Below are positions 36,881-45,426 of a stretch of 64,000 bases of DNA, piece by piece. The stretch's first letter is position 1. Every line of letters begins with the position of its first letter. The stretch comes from Microvirga ossetica (GTDB lineage: Bacteria; Pseudomonadota; Alphaproteobacteria; Rhizobiales; Beijerinckiaceae), in assembly GCF_002741015.1 (NCBI RefSeq), contig NZ_CP016619.1:620001-684000 (forward strand). The letters are read 5' to 3'. A program made the position numbers and the translations under genes. The notes below the pieces were generated by a model. That model searched no databases and was not told the DNA's origin. It saw only the letters and a program-made list of their open reading frames with translations.

Positions 36881-38338
36881 TTATTGGGCAGGATCACGCC
36901 GGGCTCGCTCCACCACAGCTTCGCCCACGTGCTGGCCAATCTCCCATCCGGAATCGATGTCACTTCTAAAGTGAATGCCAGCCCAGAACCGCGACTCGCC
37001 CCATTCCCGCGCCCATCCGGCGTAACGCGCTGCTTCGCGTGGAAAGAGATAACTCAGGACCACCACGGGTCCCATTCCCAGCGTGGCGGCATTCGAAGGG
37101 TAGGTCGGGAAGTTGGGGGTTGGAAAGACTGTTGTGACCGTCGGGTCGAACTGATTGGGGCGCGCCGCCCAGTAGTGGAACTTCGCATCCTGCGACGCGA
37201 CCCAGCCGTCATAATGAGCCACATAGACAAGAGCATAGGCCCGTGCCGCGCGTCGGGTGTTGTTCTCGACCCCTGCCTCGGCCAACCGCAGGCCAACCTC
37301 CTCGCCCAAGCGGAAGATCAGCCCCGGCTGACCCTGTTGCCCGTACTGCCAGTAGTTTGCTTTGGCGATCATGAGAGGGGTGCGCTTCAGGGTCTTCACC
37401 TCCTCAAGTTCGGCTAAACGTTTGGGCGAGTCCGGTGCAGGCGGTGGTCCAGGGCGGAACTGGCTTGGTGACGTGAGAGCAAAGGTTTTCCACTCCACAT
37501 CATTTACCCCACCGGGGTTCTCGCCCTTCCAATAGCCAGGGCCTGAGGGCATGCTCCCGGACCACTTCGTGTCACTGATCTTGGCATAGGCGATCACGCG
37601 CTCAGCCACTTTCCGCCCGAGGTCAAGGCCCGCCTGCGCATCGCTGGGAAACGCCACCCCAGCGAGGACGCGACTGCGGGACGCTTCCTCGGCCGCGGCC
37701 ATGACGCGCTGCGCCTCTTTCGGGTAGATGTGAGCGATAATGGCCGCCGCGGCCCCAGCCGCTACCGAGTCCTCGAAAGGATAGGAGGGACTGGCCGGGA
37801 CAGCAACGGCAGCGGCGAGGGTATTGTCGATCTCGCTAGGGCGCTTTCGGTTGACCGTGTACTTGGCGTCCCATGCCGCTGTCAGGGCATCGTCAATGGC
37901 CACATGCATCATGGCATAGGCGCGAGAGGCTTGGCCCGTGCCGAGCGGGTTGGCCACCGAAATGTCGGTCAGCATCTCGTTCCAGCGGTATGAAGGAGAC
38001 CAGAAGTCCCAGTAGCGAATGCGCTCCAACGTGGCTGGGTCGCGCTGGTTGGCCAAGCTATGAAGCTGTTGGAGGTCAGGTGCTTGCTCGGCCGGCGGCC
38101 CAATCTGCAACTCCTTAGGGGAGCTCAGGACCCAAGGCTGCCATCCGCTCGCTGCCGGGTCAGATGACGCGTTCGCCGGTTGGCCACTGACGGATGCTGT
38201 AGATGCAAGCAGGCCGGTGAGAGCGGTGAGGGCCACCACGGCTCGTCTGCCAGATCCGTGCCTTCCAGTTGTGGTGGGACAAGAAGCGGCTGAACGCGAA
38301 ATCCGTTGCGCCTCGCGCCGCGAACGCTGTTGAAGCAT
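36881..38338 (-). CDS. Secreted PAP2/vanadium-haloperoxidase-like protein
   Basis: 485 residues from the ATG at 38338 (GGGAG upstream). An Arg-rich start then RAVVALTALTGLLASTASVSGQ, a Tat-like or long Sec signal. Phosphatase-superfamily motifs: AKFHYWAARPNQFDP (motif 1), FPTYPSNAATLG (motif 2) and ESRFWAGIHFRSDIDSGWEIG (motif 3 with Arg, His and Asp). Motif 2 normally reads (P/V)SGH; here the His position is Ala, which may affect activity. Probably an acid phosphatase or haloperoxidase relative exported to the periplasm. Confidence 0.8.
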   Translation of the reverse strand: MLQQRSRREAQRISRSAASCPTTTGRHGSGRRAVVALTALTGLLASTASVSGQPANASSDPAASGWQPWVLSSPKELQIGPPAEQAPDLQQLHSLANQRDPATLERIRYWDFWSPSYRWNEMLTDISVANPLGTGQASRAYAMMHVAIDDALTAAWDAKYTVNRKRPSEIDNTLAAAVAVPASPSYPFEDSVAAGAAAAIIAHIYPKEAQRVMAAAEEASRSRVLAGVAFPSDAQAGLDLGRKVAERVIAYAKISDTKWSGSMPSGPGYWKGENPGGVNDVEWKTFALTSPSQFRPGPPPAPDSPKRLAELEEVKTLKRTPLMIAKANYWQYGQQGQPGLIFRLGEEVGLRLAEAGVENNTRRAARAYALVYVAHYDGWVASQDAKFHYWAARPNQFDPTVTTVFPTPNFPTYPSNAATLGMGPVVVLSYLFPREAARYAGWAREWGESRFWAGIHFRSDIDSGWEIGQHVGEAVVERARRDPAQ

Positions 38339-38849
38339 GGCGCTCTCCCATCGCCGATGTAACCGCAAGGACGGCCGGACAACCCAGGCGAGGAGGGGCC
38401 GGAGCAGAACGCGCCCGAGCCGTGCAATTTATGGACATTATCGATGGTACTATACGCCCAAGTACAACATCCTGCCACGACGGAATACCCGACCTGTTGC
38501 TTCACCAAAGGGACTGCGGCGTCGATGTGATGTGATAGAAACTGATGGCGTCTTTGGGAGAATGCCAGCCAGTGAGAGGGAACTCATCACACGCGGCATG
38601 TCACGCTGAATATGGCACTTCGACTTTGCTCGATCGGCTCATCATAGAGCCGCTGTGGGGACGTCGCTGATGGCTCTATAACTGTCCCATGCTCAAGCCC
38701 TGACGGCTCCTCCTGGCACAGGGCTGACCTTAGCCGTATTTCCGCAATGCGGCTGCGAGGCGACCTTCACGTGACCTCGCTTGAGGACTCAGATTGACCC
38801 CTTCCGGACCTTCACGGTTCAGCACACGTGAATGGCAGCCGCCAAGATC
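38339..38849. other. Intergenic stretch with a dispersed repeat
   Basis: No gene is supported. At 38714-38743 lies a 30-bp segment starting TGGCACAGGGCTGACC that matches 50611-50640 at 27 of 30 positions. The rest shows no structure I can name. It separates the end of the tct/hyu cluster from the PAP2-like gene. Confidence 0.5.
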
Positions 38850-40355
38850 TCAATCCTCTACGAAGACCTCGTCCCGTCCTTTTCGGATGGAAGGCAGGAG
38901 AGCGATCACGAGAAGAATGGCAGCGATCGCCAGCAGGCTCCCACTGACGGGATGGGTGATGAAGGTCTCCATCGACCCGCGCGAGATGATGAGCGCACGG
39001 CGCAGGTTCTCCTCCATCAGCTTGCCGAGCACGAAGCCGAGCAGCAGCGGCGCCGGCTCGAAGCCGAACTTGATCAGCACGTAGCCCACGAACCCGAACA
39101 GCCCGATGAACATCACATCGGTCGGCAGCGAGTTGATCGAGTAGATGCCGATGCAGCAGAACATCAGGATCGCCGGGAACATCAGGCGGTACGGCACCTT
39201 CAGGAGCCGCACCCACATGCCGACCAGCGGCAGGTTGATCACGAGCAGCATCAGGTTGCCGACCCACATCGAGGCGATCATGCCCCAGAACAGGGTCGGG
39301 TTCTTGGTCATCACCTGGGGTCCGGGAATGATGCCGTGGATGGTCATCGCACCCACCATCAGCGCCATCACCGCATTCGGCGGAATGCCGAGCGTCAGGA
39401 GCGGGATGAACGAGGTCTGCGCGCCGGCATTGTTGGCGCTCTCGGGCCCGGCCACGCCCTCGATCGCGCCGCGCCCGAAGCGGCGCGGATCCTTGGCGAG
39501 CTTCTTCTCGAGCGTATAGGAGGCGAACGGCCCGAGCACCGCGCCGTTGCCGGGCAGGATGCCGAGGATCGCGCCGATGACGGTACCGCGCAGCACGGGC
39601 TTGTAGGACTGCTTGAAGTCCTCCTTGTTCGGCAGAAGCCGGCCGATGGCCTGGCGCACGACGTCGCGATGTTCGGTATGGTCGAGGTTGCGCATGATCT
39701 CGGCGATGCCGAAAATGCCCATGGCGAGCACCGCGAAGTCGATGCCGTCCGCCAGGAACGGCAGGCCGAAGGTCATGCGCTCCTCGCCGGTCTCGAGGTC
39801 GGTGCCGACGGTGGAGAGAAGTACGCCGACCAGGATCATGGCGATCGCCCGCAGGATCGAACCGCGCGCGAGCACCACGGCAAAGACCAGGCCCATGACC
39901 ATGAGCGAGAAATACTCGGTCGGGCCGAAGACCAGCGCCAGCTTGGTGAGCGGAGCGCCGAGCGCCGCGATGACGAGGGTCGCCACGGTGCCGGCGAAGA
40001 ACGAGCCGATGGCCGCGATGCCGAGCGCCACGCCGGCGCGGCCCTGACGCGCCATCTGGTGGCCGTCGAGCGCGGTGACCACGGAGGTCGCCTCGCCGGG
40101 AATGTTGACCAGGATCGCCGTGGTCGAGCCGCCGTATTGTGCGCCGTAATAGATGCCGGCGAGCATGATCAGCGCGCCGGTGGGATCGAGCCCGAAGGTG
40201 ATCGGCAGTAGCATGGCGATGGTGGCGATGGGCCCGACGCCGGGCAGCACGCCGATCAGCGTGCCGACGAGGCAGCCGAGGAAGGCAAGGCCGAGATTCT
40301 GCAGGCTGAGCGCGACGCCGAAGCCGAGGCTCAGGTTGGAGAAGAAATCACCCAT
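38850..40355 (-). CDS. tctA: Tripartite tricarboxylate transporter, large permease TctA
   Basis: 501 residues, about 11-12 membrane segments. GVLPGVGPIATIAMLLPITFGLDPTGALIMLAGIYYGAQYGGSTTAILVNIPGE is the highly conserved TctA signature, and GILPGNGAVLGPFASYTLEKK is the second copy of the same motif. Last gene of the cluster. Its ATG overlaps the tctB stop codon by one base (TGATG). Transports an organic acid delivered by the binding protein. Confidence 0.96.
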   Translation of the reverse strand: MGDFFSNLSLGFGVALSLQNLGLAFLGCLVGTLIGVLPGVGPIATIAMLLPITFGLDPTGALIMLAGIYYGAQYGGSTTAILVNIPGEATSVVTALDGHQMARQGRAGVALGIAAIGSFFAGTVATLVIAALGAPLTKLALVFGPTEYFSLMVMGLVFAVVLARGSILRAIAMILVGVLLSTVGTDLETGEERMTFGLPFLADGIDFAVLAMGIFGIAEIMRNLDHTEHRDVVRQAIGRLLPNKEDFKQSYKPVLRGTVIGAILGILPGNGAVLGPFASYTLEKKLAKDPRRFGRGAIEGVAGPESANNAGAQTSFIPLLTLGIPPNAVMALMVGAMTIHGIIPGPQVMTKNPTLFWGMIASMWVGNLMLLVINLPLVGMWVRLLKVPYRLMFPAILMFCCIGIYSINSLPTDVMFIGLFGFVGYVLIKFGFEPAPLLLGFVLGKLMEENLRRALIISRGSMETFITHPVSGSLLAIAAILLVIALLPSIRKGRDEVFVED

Positions 40356-41026
40356 CAGATCCTCCCGCTGTGATCGGCCACGTCAACCGGGGCCGGACGG
40401 CGGTTGCGGGTGGTGAGAAACAGAATGATGGCGGCGGCGGCCATGATGCCGGCGGTGGCGCGCAGCACCGCCTTCTGCGACCAGTCGGAGGGGAAGAGGC
40501 TGGTGAGCGCCTGCGGGAAGACCGGGATCGGCAGGTTGAGGAGGTCGCCGAACAGCACCATGCAGAAGGGGGTGAGGCTGAGCGCCAGGAGAACGAGATC
40601 GCGCAAGCGCGCCTCGGGGGTGGCATAGCCGCCGAGGATGATGGCGAGTGGCCCGGCGAAGAGCAGGCCGAGGCCCGGCGTGGCCAGCCCGCCGCCGAAG
40701 GAGAAGGGGCGGATGGTCAGCGCGAAGGCAACGATGGCGCCGATGACGAAGACCGGGCCGCGCAGGCCCCAGCGCTCCAGGGCATCGCCCTCCTTGATGA
40801 AGGCGAAGGCCAGAAGGGCGAGGCCGGACAGGCCGACGCCGATGGCGAGCCAGCGCGGCAGCATCGCCGGACCCATGGCGTTGAGCGTGCCCTGATCGAG
40901 ATCCCGGGTGAGCCAGAGCGCGAGGGCGGCAAGAGCGACGAGGAGAATCCCCCCGGCCAAGCTTTGCGATGAGCGAACAGGTCCGGGGCGCGTGGTCCCG
41001 ATATTGGCCGACGTGACTTCGGGCAT
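40355..41026 (-). CDS. tctB: Tripartite tricarboxylate transporter, small permease TctB
   Basis: 223 residues from the ATG at 41026 (AAGGAAGG upstream), four predicted membrane spans: AGGILLVALAALALWLTRDL first, then RWLAIGVGLSGLALLAFAFI, and others to the C-terminus. Low sequence conservation is usual for TctB; position between tctC and tctA fixes the assignment. Confidence 0.9.
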   Translation of the reverse strand: MPEVTSANIGTTRPGPVRSSQSLAGGILLVALAALALWLTRDLDQGTLNAMGPAMLPRWLAIGVGLSGLALLAFAFIKEGDALERWGLRGPVFVIGAIVAFALTIRPFSFGGGLATPGLGLLFAGPLAIILGGYATPEARLRDLVLLALSLTPFCMVLFGDLLNLPIPVFPQALTSLFPSDWSQKAVLRATAGIMAAAAIILFLTTRNRRPAPVDVADHSGRI

Positions 41027-41149
41027 GCGTGACCTTCCTTGGCGCAAGGCACCGTGCGATCGTTCCCATTCCGGCGGTCTGGGTGCCTGCCGCCGCCCGG
41101 CTTATCCCCCGACGAACAGTCGCGCTCGTCGGGGAGGCCTGGACTGCCG

Positions 41150-42205
41150 CTACATGGGCTTGAAATCGGCCGCCTTCAGCAGTTCGGCATTTCGGGCCAC
41201 CTCGCGCTTGATGAAGGTACCGAACTCCTCCGGACTCTCGTAGACCGGCTCGATGCCGAGAGACGCCAACCGTCCGGCGGCGGCCAGTTCGCGGGTCGCG
41301 TCCGCCATCGCGGTGTTGAGCCACGCCACCGTCTCGGCCGGCATGTTCTTCGGACCCCAGAGCCCGTACCACGAGCTGAACTCCAGCCCCGGCAGGCCGC
41401 TTTCCGCCGCCGTCGGAATCTCAGGGGCAAGCTGGCTGCGCTTCGCGGTCGTTGTCGCAAGCGCCTTGACCTGCCCATCCCGCGCCATCGGCAGCAGTGC
41501 GATGACGGGATCGATCATGAGCTGGATGTGACCGCCCATGACGTCGGTCAGTGCCGGTGCCGTGCCCCTGTACGGCACGATCGTGATCTTCGCCCCGGCC
41601 AGGTGGTTGAAGGCGATCGTCGCGATGTGACCGGGGGAGCCGATGGCCGAGACCCCGAATTGCCACTGGGTGGGGTTCTTCTTGGCATCCTCGACGACCT
41701 CGGTGATCGTCTTCTGGGAATTCTTCGGGGATATCACCACAAGCATCGGCGCCTCGCCGACCCGCGCGATGTTGGTGAAATCGGTGACCGGATCGAACGA
41801 GACCTTGCTCATGACCTGCTTTGCCATGACGTGGGTGGCGGCTGAGAACAGCAGCGTATAGCCGTCTGGCTCGGACTGGAGGACGCCGTTGGCGCCAACG
41901 GTCCCGTTGGCACCGGCCCGGTTCTCGATCACGACGGTGACACCACGCTTCTCCTCGATCTGCTTGCCGAGCAGGCGGGCGAAGGCATCGACGCCGCCAC
42001 CGGCCGCGAACGGGACGATGATCTTGATCGGGTGGGTCGGATACTTGGCCGGCTGGGCCGACACACCGTGCACCCACGCGATCGAGATCAAACCGGTCAA
42101 GAGCGCCTTCAGGAATGGGCGTCTTCCCTTGGTCGCCCGCGGGCGGGCGACCGGCAGGGCAGTAGCGGTGCGTGAGATGGCTCTTTCGGCATTCCGTTTG
42201 GTCAT
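41150..42205 (-). CDS. tctC: Tripartite tricarboxylate transporter binding protein (Bug/TctC)
   Basis: 351 residues from the ATG at 42205, with AGGAGGG upstream. A long Arg-containing N-terminal leader precedes FLKALLTGLISIAWVHGVSAQ. The mature start PIKIIVPFAAGGGVDAFARLLG is the Bug signature, with VIENRAGANGTVGANGVLQSEPDGYTLLF following. Binds the carboxylic substrate in the periplasm and delivers it to TctAB. Confidence 0.95.
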   Translation of the reverse strand: MTKRNAERAISRTATALPVARPRATKGRRPFLKALLTGLISIAWVHGVSAQPAKYPTHPIKIIVPFAAGGGVDAFARLLGKQIEEKRGVTVVIENRAGANGTVGANGVLQSEPDGYTLLFSAATHVMAKQVMSKVSFDPVTDFTNIARVGEAPMLVVISPKNSQKTITEVVEDAKKNPTQWQFGVSAIGSPGHIATIAFNHLAGAKITIVPYRGTAPALTDVMGGHIQLMIDPVIALLPMARDGQVKALATTTAKRSQLAPEIPTAAESGLPGLEFSSWYGLWGPKNMPAETVAWLNTAMADATRELAAAGRLASLGIEPVYESPEEFGTFIKREVARNAELLKAADFKPM

Positions 42206-42296
42206 TGGCGTTCCCTCCTGATTGATGGCGGAGCCTGAAGTCGCTCCGGTCGCTGCTCTCTTTCGTCGGCTGACGTTCATTCCGCGAGGGGCCGGG

Positions 42297-43142
42297 TCAG
42301 GCCACCTCGTCCACGACACCGTTCCGCAACACGCCGACGCCGGCGATGTCGACCTCGACCACGTCGCCCGGCTTCAGCCAGACGGGCGGCTGGCGCTTCG
42401 CCCCCACGCCGCCGGGCGTGCCCGTGGCGATCACGTCGCCCGGCGAAAGCCGGGTGAAGCTCGAGACGTAGGCAATGATGTCGGCCACCGGGAAAATCAT
42501 GTGGCCCAGCGTCGAGGACTGAACTACGTCGCCGTTGAGCCGGGTCTCGATCCTGAGATCGTCCAGCGTCCCGACCTCGTCAGGCGTGACGAGTGCCGGC
42601 CCGAACGCCCCCGTCGACGGGAAGTTCTTTCCCGGCGTGAACTGCTGCGTATGCCATTGCCAGTCGCGGACACTCCCGTCATTGAAGCAGGAATAGCCGG
42701 CCACAAGGTCCAGGGCCTGCTCGGGTTTGACGCGGAAGCCGCCGCGCCCGATGACGACCGCCAGCTCTCCCTCGAAGTCGAGCGAGGTGGAGACCGGAGG
42801 TCGCACGATCGGTGCCTCATGGCCGATCAGCGTGTCGGCAAACCGCACGAAGAGCGACGGATGCGCGGTCTTGGCGCGGCCGGTTTCCTGGCGGTGCTCC
42901 TCGTAGTTATGGCCGACGCAAAGGATCTTGCCGGGGTTCGGGATCACCGGCAGCAGCATGACCCCGTCGAGCGGGACGCGCTTGCCTGAGGCGGCGCAGG
43001 CCTCGGCGAATCCGGACAGCCGCATTTGCTCCAGCACGGTCTTCAGGTCCGCCTGGCGGGAGTCTGGATCGACGAGGATCCGGTCGCCCTCCAGCACACC
43101 GCAGGCAGTTCGGCCATCATGGACAAAGGAAACGAGACGCAT
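42297..43142 (-). CDS. Fumarylacetoacetate hydrolase family protein
   Basis: 281 residues. The FAA catalytic domain is clear: KILCVGHNYEEHRQE, SLFVRFADTLIGHEAPI, DFEGELAVVIGRGG (metal-binding Glu residues), GYSCFNDGSVRDWQ, and the terminal GDVIATGTPGGVGAKRQPP. The N-terminal 70 residues are the usual cap (MRLVSFVHDGRTACGVLEGD). These enzymes hydrolyse C-C bonds or decarboxylate or hydrate 2-oxo acids. In this operon it is likely a later step after HyuAB or the DapA-like lyase. Confidence 0.93.
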   Translation of the reverse strand: MRLVSFVHDGRTACGVLEGDRILVDPDSRQADLKTVLEQMRLSGFAEACAASGKRVPLDGVMLLPVIPNPGKILCVGHNYEEHRQETGRAKTAHPSLFVRFADTLIGHEAPIVRPPVSTSLDFEGELAVVIGRGGFRVKPEQALDLVAGYSCFNDGSVRDWQWHTQQFTPGKNFPSTGAFGPALVTPDEVGTLDDLRIETRLNGDVVQSSTLGHMIFPVADIIAYVSSFTRLSPGDVIATGTPGGVGAKRQPPVWLKPGDVVEVDIAGVGVLRNGVVDEVA

Positions 43143-43166
43143 GGCAATTCCCCAAAATGTTCGTGT

Positions 43167-43586
43167 TCAGGTGCAGATGATCCCGCTCCCCGAACCCGAC
43201 GGGCGGCTATCCGCCCCAAAGGACTCCAGGGTGTCGGCGAGATCGGTGACGAAGCGCTCCAGCGTCGCCACCGCGAGGCCGCTCTCCGGAAGGCGGAGCA
43301 GCCAGGTCCGAAACGGGACCAAGGGTGTGTCCGCCTCCCGCTCCGCCTCGCGGATATCGAGCAGCGCAACGAGCGCATCGAGCCCCTCGGCAGCGTAGCG
43401 GCCGCGCATGTAGTCGAGGATGTCAGCCTCCATGTCCCGCGGGTTGAGCGCGGGGATCAGGAAGTGCCCCATGCAGGTACATCCGGCAGGATGCATCGGA
43501 CGGGACGTCACTGCCCGCCACAGGGAGGCGAGGCGCTGGACCTGCCCCGCGACGTCTGCCGGCCCGCCGTCCCGTTGCGTGGTCAT
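43167..43586 (-). CDS. Small Cys-containing protein next to HyuB, possible third subunit
   Basis: 139 residues, no family recognised. The middle holds HPAGCTCMGHFLIPALNPRDM, a compact Cys-x-Cys-x-x-His that could bind a metal, followed by helical segments DILDYMRGRYAAEGLDALVALLDI and ESGLAVATLERFVTDLADTL. It starts 10 bp after hyuB, so it is part of the operon. Acetone and acetophenone carboxylases have a HyuA-like, a HyuB-like and a small subunit; this may be the small one here, which is inference from gene order. Confidence 0.6.
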   Translation of the reverse strand: MTTQRDGGPADVAGQVQRLASLWRAVTSRPMHPAGCTCMGHFLIPALNPRDMEADILDYMRGRYAAEGLDALVALLDIREAEREADTPLVPFRTWLLRLPESGLAVATLERFVTDLADTLESFGADSRPSGSGSGIICT

Positions 43587-43596
43587 GTTGCCCTCC

Positions 43597-45426
43597 TCAG
43601 CCCGGCGTCATGTCGAACTGCGGACCAGTATCGTCCGCAACCTCCGCCGATGCCGCGGAAGCGATGTCGCTGCGGGCGCGCAGTGCCCGGGTCGCCGCCG
43701 CGTCCGCCGTCCCGTCGCCGTCGATGACCACGCGATAGGTGTCGAGCGCGACCTTCCGGCTGACATACCCCTCGCGCACGTCGCGGGCGACGAGTTGCGG
43801 ATCGCGTTCGGTCGCACGCCCGAAGCCGCCGCCGCCGCCGGAGCGCATCATGTAGGCGTCGCCGGCCTTCAGGCGGACGTTGAAGACCTTGGCATTCGGG
43901 AACTCAGTCTCCCACTTGCCGTCCCGGCGCAGGCCGATACCGTTGCCCGCGGCCTCGCCACCGTCCTCGAGCCCCCAGGGCTTGCAGTGCACACGGTCGA
44001 TGCGGGTGGTGAGCTGGAACGGCGCCAGCGCCTGCACCACCATCTCGCAGCCGAGGCCGCCGCGGTTGCGGCCCGCGCCGCCGCTGTCCTCGCGCAGCAC
44101 GTAACGCTCGACGAGGACCGGGAACTTCGCCTCCAATTGTTCCGACGGGCTGTTGTGGGTGTCGCCGTCATTGATGCAGACGGTGGCGGAGACGCCGTCC
44201 TCCGTGGCCTTGGCCCCCCAGCCGCCGCCGAGCGGGCCGATGCCGACGATGTAGAACTTGCCATCGGCCGGGTTGATGCCGTGGATGTTGGGGAAGACCA
44301 GGTCGGCATGGTGACCGGACGCCACGCGGTCGGGAATGGCCTTCGCCATCGCCTTGAAGATCGTGTCGATCACCGTCATGGGGTAGGTCATCCAGACCCT
44401 CATCGGCGCCGGCCGCTCGGCGCTGACCACCGTGCCCATCGGCATGATGACCTTCAGCGGCCGGAAGCTGCCCTCGTTGACCGGATAGTCCGTCGGCGCC
44501 GCCAGGCATTTGAACGCGACCTGGGCGCAGGCGATGCCCGTGGTGACGCCAGAGTTGTAGAACCCGCGCACCTGGCGGCTGACGTCGGACAGGTCGATCG
44601 TCATTTCCTCGCCGCGCTTCTCAATCCGCACGCGGATCGGCACGGGTTCGCCGACGTCGAGGCCGTCGTCGTCCATGAAGGATTCCGCCTCATAAACGCC
44701 GTCCGGGATGTTGAGGGTGTTGGCGCGCGCGAGCGCCTCCGACTGGTCCATGATGACGCGGAACGAGTCGTGCACCGCCTGCCAGCCGTAGCGCCCGACC
44801 AGTTCGAGGTAACGCCGCTCGCCCGTGGTGACCGCCACGATCTGGGCGCGCAGGTCGCCGAGCGCCTTCTCGGGCAGGCGCACGTTCATGGCGATGATGT
44901 CGACGAGTTCCTGGTTGACCTCGCCGCGGCGCTGGTACTTCACGATCGGGATCTGGATCCCCTCGGAGTAGATGTCCGTCGTGACCGTGCCGAGGGTGCC
45001 GCCGACGTCGAGCCAGTGTGCCATGCAGCAGGTGAACCCGATCAGCTCGCCCTCGTGGAAGACCGGCATCGTGAAGGTGAAGTGATTCAGGTGGCTGCCC
45101 GTCGTGTAGGCATCATTGGTGACCAGGATGTCGCCGGGGTGGATGTTGTCGTAGCCGAAGTGCTTGATCTTCGCGCGCACCGTCTCGGACATGCCGCGGA
45201 TGAACATCGGCAGGCCGAGCCCGATCGACAGGGTCTCGCCCTCCTTGGTGAACAGGCCGACGGTAAAGTCGAGCGCCTCGTAGATGATGAGGTTGTAGGC
45301 GGTCCTCGTCAGGTTGGTCTTCATCTCCTCGGTGACCGCGAGGAGGCCGCGGCGGACGATCTCGACCGTGACGGGATCCACCGCCGGGGCGGCGTCGGCT
45401 TGGGCAGTCTTGACGTTGACGTTCAT
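43597..45426 (-). CDS. hyuB: Hydantoinase B/oxoprolinase family protein
   Basis: 609 residues. Begins with VDPVTVEIVRRGLLAVTEEMKTNLTRTAYN and continues with IIYEALDFTVGLFTKEGETLSIGLGLPMF and GDILVTNDAYTTGSHLNHFT, the HyuB hallmarks. The region LREDSGGAGRNRGGLGCEMV and the C-terminal MMRSGGGGGFG are also conserved. It overlaps hyuA by ATGA, showing translational coupling. HyuB/HyuA homologues act as ATP-dependent hydantoinases, 5-oxoprolinases or carboxylases; the substrate cannot be told. Confidence 0.93.
   Translation of the reverse strand: MNVNVKTAQADAAPAVDPVTVEIVRRGLLAVTEEMKTNLTRTAYNLIIYEALDFTVGLFTKEGETLSIGLGLPMFIRGMSETVRAKIKHFGYDNIHPGDILVTNDAYTTGSHLNHFTFTMPVFHEGELIGFTCCMAHWLDVGGTLGTVTTDIYSEGIQIPIVKYQRRGEVNQELVDIIAMNVRLPEKALGDLRAQIVAVTTGERRYLELVGRYGWQAVHDSFRVIMDQSEALARANTLNIPDGVYEAESFMDDDGLDVGEPVPIRVRIEKRGEEMTIDLSDVSRQVRGFYNSGVTTGIACAQVAFKCLAAPTDYPVNEGSFRPLKVIMPMGTVVSAERPAPMRVWMTYPMTVIDTIFKAMAKAIPDRVASGHHADLVFPNIHGINPADGKFYIVGIGPLGGGWGAKATEDGVSATVCINDGDTHNSPSEQLEAKFPVLVERYVLREDSGGAGRNRGGLGCEMVVQALAPFQLTTRIDRVHCKPWGLEDGGEAAGNGIGLRRDGKWETEFPNAKVFNVRLKAGDAYMMRSGGGGGFGRATERDPQLVARDVREGYVSRKVALDTYRVVIDGDGTADAAATRALRARSDIASAASAEVADDTGPQFDMTPG

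Noticed and set aside
38832..40211. Open frame of about 459 codons antisense to tctA
   Set aside because: Translation is Asp/His/Arg/Gln rich without structure; tctA is clear on the other strand.
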